Virus record (IMG/VR): IMGVR_UViG_3300023268_000001 | Span: 1-43,392 of that record | Direction: 5' to 3' (one strand) | DNA from: a virus | Length of the DNA: 43,392 bases | In this document: positions 39,456 to 43,392 of the stretch, piece after piece | How positions within the stretch are numbered: position 1 is the stretch's first letter | Layout: every line of letters begins with the position of its first letter | The notes under the pieces: model-generated | What the model was told of the DNA's origin: nothing | The model's input: the letters and a program-made list of their open reading frames with translations, nothing else | The model's database searches: none | Program-made: the position numbers and the translations under genes

Positions 39456-40165
39456 CCGATCCCCTCCTCGCGCAGACGATCGTCGCAGAGTTTCGCCATC
39501 CGGTTCCGCACAAAGCGGAGAGTCGAAGCGTGCTGGGCGAAGAGGGGGTCGTTCTCGAGGTCAAGCAGTCGTTCCTCGATCGCGGCGATCGGCGAGCGAA
39601 TCTTGCGCTCGGTTTTCTCCCGCGCCCGCTGGAGCTGATCTTCCTGGTCGAGGCGACTAATCGCCTCGGGCTCGCCTTTCAGCGAGGCTCCCGGCGACGA
39701 CGTGTAAGCACTGTCCTCGGCCGCGTCGGCGACGTCGGCGGGATCGGTCAGAGGGGCAGGCACCCCCCTATCGTCAAAGCTGCGTCGGATGGATTCGAAG
39801 TCAACGCTGTGGACCGACGCTCGCAGCAGCCGCGGCCGGCGATCGAACACCTTGTAGAGCAGCACATCCCGGCCGCTGCCGCCTTCGGCGATGCCGATGA
39901 TCCCGATCGCCATGTTCTTGGTTCCCGGGATCTCGTAGACATCGCCGGGCTGAAAAGGGCTGTCGCCCGAAGGCACCGTGATCCTGGGCATTTCCCCGGC
40001 GAAGAGGGCAGAGCGTTGAGCCGCCGTCAGCGAGAAGACGTGACGCCGAGCGCGGCGCCGACTAAACCTCGACGCCGGCACAGTCTCCGTCGAGCCATCA
40101 GCCCGTTTGACGAGGACCGGCGCCGGCCGACGTTTCGGCTTCTTCTCAGCCTGCTTGTTGGTCAT
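39452..40165 (-). CDS. Hypothetical protein after helicase (237 aa)
   Basis: The N terminus is Lys/Arg-rich, the middle strand-rich (SPFQPGDVYEIPGTKNMAIG), the C terminus helical (RDQLQRAREK-like) and acidic. The gene overlaps the helicase end by 20 bases. No family recognised; association with replication is by position. Confidence 0.6.
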   Translation of the reverse strand: MTNKQAEKKPKRRPAPVLVKRADGSTETVPASRFSRRRARRHVFSLTAAQRSALFAGEMPRITVPSGDSPFQPGDVYEIPGTKNMAIGIIGIAEGGSGRDVLLYKVFDRRPRLLRASVHSVDFESIRRSFDDRGVPAPLTDPADVADAAEDSAYTSSPGASLKGEPEAISRLDQEDQLQRAREKTERKIRSPIAAIEERLLDLENDPLFAQHASTLRFVRNRMAKLCDDRLREEGIG

Positions 40166-41489
40166 GCGCTGCTTCCCTCCCGGTCTCGAGTTGAGTTTGC
40201 TTGCCGAGCATTTCGGCCTCCTCTATCGATATGAGCTGCAAGGTCCGGGCTAGCTGCGCCACCCGAATGCTGCGAGGAGGTCCAAGCCGAGAACGGTCGA
40301 TGTACAGCTCGCCGGTTCTCTTCACGTTGCCCCGCTCGTCTTGGTCGCGGTGGAGAAACATGATCGCGTGGGCGTCGCCCTCGATCATGCCGCTGCCGCG
40401 GAGGTCGGAAGCGACCGGCCGAGGTCTCACGCCTTCGCTGCTCGTGCCCCGACCGCGGTGAAGGTGCGAAACCAAGATCACATGGCAATTGGCTCGAGTC
40501 GCGATCTCAGTCAGACGACCCACCGTCGCCGAAGCGATCTCGGTTTTTTCGAAGCCCGGCATCTTCGTCACCGGATCGATTGCGACGATGTCGTAATTGC
40601 CATAGATGATCCGCTCGCACACCCGCTCAAGACTCCACGCAGCGGATTCGAAGTAGTCGAAGGGCAGGCCGGCCTCCATTGCTAGAACGACCTTCCGCAT
40701 CTCCTTCTCGGAGAGCTGTTTGCGAAAAAGCTTTTCGGAGGCAACCCCAGTCTGCATCGTCAGATTCCGAATGGCCCTCTCCATCCGACTGACCTCGTAG
40801 CCGAAGGTCGCGCACTTCTTCCCCTGCGCGGCAAAGCTCGTGAGGATCTGGTCCAGCACGAAGCTCTTGCCCATCTTCGGCCAGCCGGCGATCACCGACA
40901 TCTGCTTGCGTCGATAGCCACCGACCACCGACTCGTTGAGGATCGACCAGGGCAGCTCGAAGACCTCCGGGTCGGTCGGGTCGTTCAAGTAGTCGTAGAC
41001 CTCGCTCATGATCTCTTCGCCCGAGGTCGGTTCGGCCTCGATCGAGAAGTCCGCGGCGGCGAGCTGCAAGCCCTCTTGGATCAACTCGGCGCTGCGCTCG
41101 TCATCCAGCTCCCGCGCCCCCTGCTGGATGAGATACGCCCCTTCGAGTTTGGTCCGACGATTCGCCCTATCAACGACCAATCGGGCGTAATAGACGGCAT
41201 TCGCCGCGGTTGGCACTTTGGCAGCCAACTCGGAAATGTAATGTCGGTGCTTAGGGATCTCGCTTGCCACTAAGAGCTCGTCCGCAGTTCCGTCACGATC
41301 AGAGACACGAAGCAGAGCGGCATAGATGTCCCGATGCTTGTCTAGGTAGAAATGCCCAACCGAAAGCGCCGTTTCAACTCGCACCTTTCGAAGGGCAACA
41401 TCGGTGACGAGCATTGCCCCAAGAACCGATTCCTCGGCCTCTATGTTCTGCGGCGGCACCTCTGCGCTTGGGACAGTGACAGAGCCCAC
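40146..41489 (-). CDS. dnaB: DnaB-type replicative helicase
   Basis: The 447-residue protein has the DnaB N-terminal domain (VPPQNIEAEESVLGAMLV, HFYLDKHRDIYAAL), Walker A AGWPKMGKSF (G202-S209), Walker B-like DIVAIDP near residue 300, and the motif HVILVSHLHRGRG. It would unwind the fork after loading by the O-like initiator encoded just upstream. The start is GTG 41487-41489, sharing a base with the previous TAG. WPKMGKS replaces the more usual PSMGKT. Confidence 0.93.
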   Translation of the reverse strand: MGSVTVPSAEVPPQNIEAEESVLGAMLVTDVALRKVRVETALSVGHFYLDKHRDIYAALLRVSDRDGTADELLVASEIPKHRHYISELAAKVPTAANAVYYARLVVDRANRRTKLEGAYLIQQGARELDDERSAELIQEGLQLAAADFSIEAEPTSGEEIMSEVYDYLNDPTDPEVFELPWSILNESVVGGYRRKQMSVIAGWPKMGKSFVLDQILTSFAAQGKKCATFGYEVSRMERAIRNLTMQTGVASEKLFRKQLSEKEMRKVVLAMEAGLPFDYFESAAWSLERVCERIIYGNYDIVAIDPVTKMPGFEKTEIASATVGRLTEIATRANCHVILVSHLHRGRGTSSEGVRPRPVASDLRGSGMIEGDAHAIMFLHRDQDERGNVKRTGELYIDRSRLGPPRSIRVAQLARTLQLISIEEAEMLGKQTQLETGREAAHDQQAG

Positions 41490-42247
41490 TAGTCGAGCCC
41501 CTGTTCGCGACGGATCTGCTCGGCTTCGGCGTTGACGTCAAACGCGACGTCGGCGCCGGCCTCCAATTCGTCGGCCTTCTCGAGCCACCATTCGATCCTC
41601 GATCGCGTGGTCTCGTTGCGCCCGCGCCGAGCTTTGATTATCTGCGGGAGCTTGTTGTACTTGGCCCCAGGCCGGATCTTGTGCTTGCCCCTCTTCATGT
41701 GGAAGTCGCTCCGCTCGCAGGTCTCGATCGCCCGCTGCAACTCCTCGACATCGGCGACCTTCAAGGCATCGCGAATCAACTTGCGCGACTCGGGATCGAG
41801 ATCCGCGCCGCGCCCGCCGGGTTTCATTACAGCTACATACGTTGCCCAAACCGCTTCGATTTCCTTGGTCGTCTTGCTCTTGACGGGAGGCTGGTTAGGG
41901 GGAGGGGGGTCGTTATCTGAGGGTTCAACTGAGGGTTCCCTATAAGGCGTCCCACTGTGGGAATCGTCTTTCCCACTGTGGGAATCGTCGTCCCCCTGTG
42001 GGACGCAGAGCCAGAAGCACTCGACCCTGCTATCCACCCCCGACCGGAGAAGCTTCTTGTCTTCAAGCTCCTCAATCGAGCGGTAGACGCTCGACCGCCC
42101 GAGACCCGTCTTCTTGACGATCGTCTTCTTCGCCGGCCACGCCTTGCCGTCGTCCTGAGCGTTGTCAGCAAGGGCAACGAGGACGAGCTTTTGCGTCGGC
42201 GACAGACCCTCTTGGCCGAAGGCCCAGCCGACCAGCTTGCCGCTCAT
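41489..42247 (-). CDS. Replication initiator, winged-helix (lambda O-like layout)
   Basis: The 252-residue protein has an N-terminal winged helix-turn-helix (LSPTQKLVLVALADNA, KKTIVKKTGLGRSSVYRSIE; about 15-68), a Pro/Asp/Ser-rich linker (85-120) and a C-terminal helical domain that may contact the helicase. Directly next to a DnaB gene this is the typical phage initiator or replisome organiser. The linker codons contain three iterons, so the origin lies inside the gene as in lambda O. The ATG (42245-42247) overlaps the HNH stop. Confidence 0.8.
   Translation of the reverse strand: MSGKLVGWAFGQEGLSPTQKLVLVALADNAQDDGKAWPAKKTIVKKTGLGRSSVYRSIEELEDKKLLRSGVDSRVECFWLCVPQGDDDSHSGKDDSHSGTPYREPSVEPSDNDPPPPNQPPVKSKTTKEIEAVWATYVAVMKPGGRGADLDPESRKLIRDALKVADVEELQRAIETCERSDFHMKRGKHKIRPGAKYNKLPQIIKARRGRNETTRSRIEWWLEKADELEAGADVAFDVNAEAEQIRREQGLD
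41917..42003. other. Putative replication origin with iterons
   Basis: Three iterons with core TCCCACTGTGGGA lie at 41950-41962, 41971-41983 and (variant TCCCCCTGTGGGA) 41991-42003, spaced 21 and 20 bases, about two helix turns. The first two share the flank ATCGTC. Next to them CTGAGGGTTC is repeated at 41917 and 41929 within the least GC-rich part of the gene (TTATC, CCCTATAAGG). Iterons plus adjacent AT-richer DNA inside the initiator gene match the lambda origin design. Confidence 0.7.
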
Positions 42248-42534
42248 ACCGCACCCCAATTCCGCATCGCTTCAGAGACCTCGAGGAAGTGAGGTCGGAG
42301 CCGCAACGAGCCGAGGAAGCCGAGGACCGATTTGGTCCCCTTGCGTTGGTTACAGGTGCCGCAGACGGGGGCGAGGTTCGTCCACCTGCGGCTGCCGCCT
42401 CGCTGCTGGGCGTCGATGTGATCAAGCTGCTCGGCGCGACGGTGGCAGTAGGTGCAGGGGCCGGCGAGCAGCGCTTCCAGATAGGTCCGCGTGTCTGCCG
42501 GGTAATCGCGGAGCCGAACGCTTTGGGTACTCAC
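42244..42534 (-). CDS. HNH endonuclease
   Basis: The 96-residue protein shows a complete HNH site: CTYC (C27, C30), LDHIDAQQRGG (H39), WTNLAPVCGTCNQRKG (N53, C58, C61, N62, K65). Stand-alone HNH proteins are common in phages and may assist packaging or recombination. The start is GTG 42532-42534 in a GTGA overlap; a longer frame upstream has no ribosome site. Confidence 0.85.
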   Translation of the reverse strand: MSTQSVRLRDYPADTRTYLEALLAGPCTYCHRRAEQLDHIDAQQRGGSRRWTNLAPVCGTCNQRKGTKSVLGFLGSLRLRPHFLEVSEAMRNWGAV

Positions 42535-42707
42535 GCCGGCAGGAGGTTGGGGTCTACGAGGAAGTAGTCCCTCGACCACTCGTAGCGAACGACGCGCTCG
42601 CCATCCCAGCCGGCAGGCGCGACGATGTGCGTCCCCTCAGCGGTCTGTTTCGCCACCTGCGGAGAGGGTAGAAAGCAGCCCTTCCCCGGGTCTCGAAATT
42701 GGTTCAT
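42531..42707 (-). CDS. Small hypothetical protein, first gene of early operon (58 aa)
   Basis: The ATG at 42705-42707 is preceded by TTGGAGAAG at a workable distance; an in-frame TTG five codons earlier lies too close to another GAGGAG. The product MNQFRDPGKGCFLPSPQ... is small and soluble. It opens the early leftward operon behind the palindrome at 42795. Not recognised. Confidence 0.6.
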   Translation of the reverse strand: MNQFRDPGKGCFLPSPQVAKQTAEGTHIVAPAGWDGERVVRYEWSRDYFLVDPNLLPA

Positions 42708-42794
42708 CGTGATCTTCTCCAACTCTCCTCACCCCTTCGGTCTCGACGTCGGCACGGCGAGAACGTAGGGGGGGCAGCGGACGGATCGAGCGAG

Positions 42795-42808
42795 TCCGGC
42801 TGGCCGGA
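42795..42808 (-). promoter_or_regulatory. TCCGGCTGGCCGGA palindrome ahead of the early operon
   Basis: It lies just past a terminator and 88 bases upstream of the first early gene, in the same orientation as the copies at 2814 and 34745. A clear promoter is not visible; TACGTT about 30 bases downstream (leftward) is a possible -10. Confidence 0.5.
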
Positions 42809-42854
42809 AAAGAAAAGCGGGGCCGCGTCGGGAGTGAATCGACGCGGCCCCGCT
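42808..42854 (-). terminator. Very strong terminator ending the integrase operon (leftward)
   Basis: AGCGGGGCCGCGTCG (42816-42830) and its exact complement (42840-42854) form a 15-bp perfect stem with a 9-base loop. The leftward RNA then runs into TTTTCTTTT. It sits after the last gene of the unit that begins at 1999 and crosses the joint. Confidence 0.88.
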
Positions 42855-42909
42855 GCGATGCGAGGAAGAGGTGCAGCCCGCGGAGGCTAGACGGGCGCAG
42901 TCTCCCTCG

Positions 42910-43143
42910 TCAAGGGGCGATCCCGCATCTTGCGCAGGTAGCCGCGTACCTGGGATGCCATTGGTTCGCCCCGCCCCGGCCCGACCAGTGGGGGGAACGG
43001 TCGAGCGACGTCACCGGGGCAGTCACGGCGCCAGTCGAATGGTGGCCGATGCCCACCCAATCGGCGGCTGTAAGCAATACAAAAGCGACGAGAATCGTCT
43101 TGAACAGTTGAGCTACCGAGCATTGGAGACCTCCGGGTTCCAT
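42910..43143 (-). CDS. Small protein with N-terminal hydrophobic segment (77 aa)
   Basis: The ATG (43141-43143) shares TAATG with the stop of the junction gene. A hydrophobic stretch (LFKTILVAFVLLTAADWVGI) may be a membrane anchor or signal; the C terminus has CARCG. The opposite and alternative frames overlap it, so the assignment is moderate. It is the last gene before the terminator. Confidence 0.45.
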   Translation of the reverse strand: MEPGGLQCSVAQLFKTILVAFVLLTAADWVGIGHHSTGAVTAPVTSLDRSPHWSGRGGANQWHPRYAATCARCGIAP

Positions 43144-43392
43144 TAGTGAACAACCGCCTTGTCCTGCCGCTCGCCCTCTACCCGCCGATGCAACTCTTTG
43201 AGCGCTCGACCAAAGGCAATCGTCGTCCCGAGCCTGCGGTTCCACTGATCGAGTGGGTTGCAAACTGCTTGACCGGAAGCGATCGTTGCGGCGGGTGGCC
43301 CTTCGAACGTCGAGGGGTTGTGGTCGTAAATCACTACCGTCGTGCAACGCACCAGCTCCGGCTCGTCGGGTTTGAGCTGCGTCACGTCGTAG
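43143..43392 (-). CDS. 3' part of junction-spanning hypothetical protein
   Basis: This is the C-terminal part of the 132-residue protein that starts at 276; in the circle the frame reads 276 to 1 and then 43265 to 43143. The stretch 43266-43392 duplicates bases 1-127. A GTG at 43385 allows an isolated 80-codon frame, but the continuous frame with the TAATG-linked ATG at 276 is the better model. No domain recognised. Confidence 0.7.
   Translation of the reverse strand, partial: YDVTQLKPDEPELVRCTTVVIYDHNPSTFEGPPAATIASGQAVCNPLDQWNRRLGTTIAFGRALKELHRRVEGERQDKAVVH
43266..43392. repeat. Terminal direct repeat, right copy
   Basis: Exact copy of 1-127; see the left copy. Removing one of the two gives the circular sequence. 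Confidence 0.93.

Noticed and set aside
41950-42003. CRISPR array
   Set aside because: Three palindromic repeats at 20-21 base spacing leave spacers of only 7-8 bases and lie in a coding frame; iterons explain them better.

Overview
The window is a complete circular phage genome drawn as a line. Bases 1-127 recur exactly at 43266-43392, so the molecule closes into a circle of 43265 bp, and one gene (132 codons) reads through the joint. The DNA is GC-rich, GTG and TTG starts are common, several promoters sit so close to the start codon that the messages look leaderless, and an actinophage-type DUF6085-like protein is present. I infer a temperate phage of an actinobacterium, probably known only from metagenomic assembly. 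The virion genes (portal, scaffold, capsid, adaptor, a gp10-like tail hub, a collagen-like fibre, several large basic internal proteins, no tape measure or tail tube) indicate a short-tailed podovirus, probably carrying P22-like ejection proteins.

Almost everything is transcribed leftwards (minus strand). Reading from the right: 42.7-35.2 kb is the early replication and recombination operon (HNH protein, O-like initiator with iterons inside its gene, DnaB helicase, two zinc proteins, Cas4/RecB-type nuclease, Sak4-like ATPase, SSB-like protein, HTH protein and small proteins), its genes joined by 1-4 base stop/start overlaps. A gap at 34.9-35.2 kb holds GC hairpins, followed by a tRNA-like element. 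Next comes a short unit with a probable small terminase behind a well-formed promoter. A rightward operon (31.8-34.0 kb) encodes small proteins and a secreted matrixin-like metalloprotease. A 0.7 kb divergent control region with repeated operators separates it from leftward small genes (31.1-30.0 kb).

The late operon runs leftwards from 29.8 kb to 4.66 kb: small proteins, large terminase, portal, scaffold, capsid (followed by a terminator), adaptor, hub, fibre, internal proteins, lysis genes (membrane proteins, two-domain endolysin) and a RusA-type resolvase. It ends at two tandem terminators. A DPPY methyltransferase with two small genes follows. The last block holds a DUF6085-like gene on the plus strand and the leftward integrase operon, which crosses the joint and stops at a strong terminator at 42.8 kb.

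Two short motifs may organise expression: TGTGGGNACA (five exact copies, all intergenic, several overlapping promoters) and the palindrome TCCGGCTGGCCGGA (four copies in one orientation, three of them ahead of leftward transcription units). No classical repressor gene was recognised, although an integrase is present.
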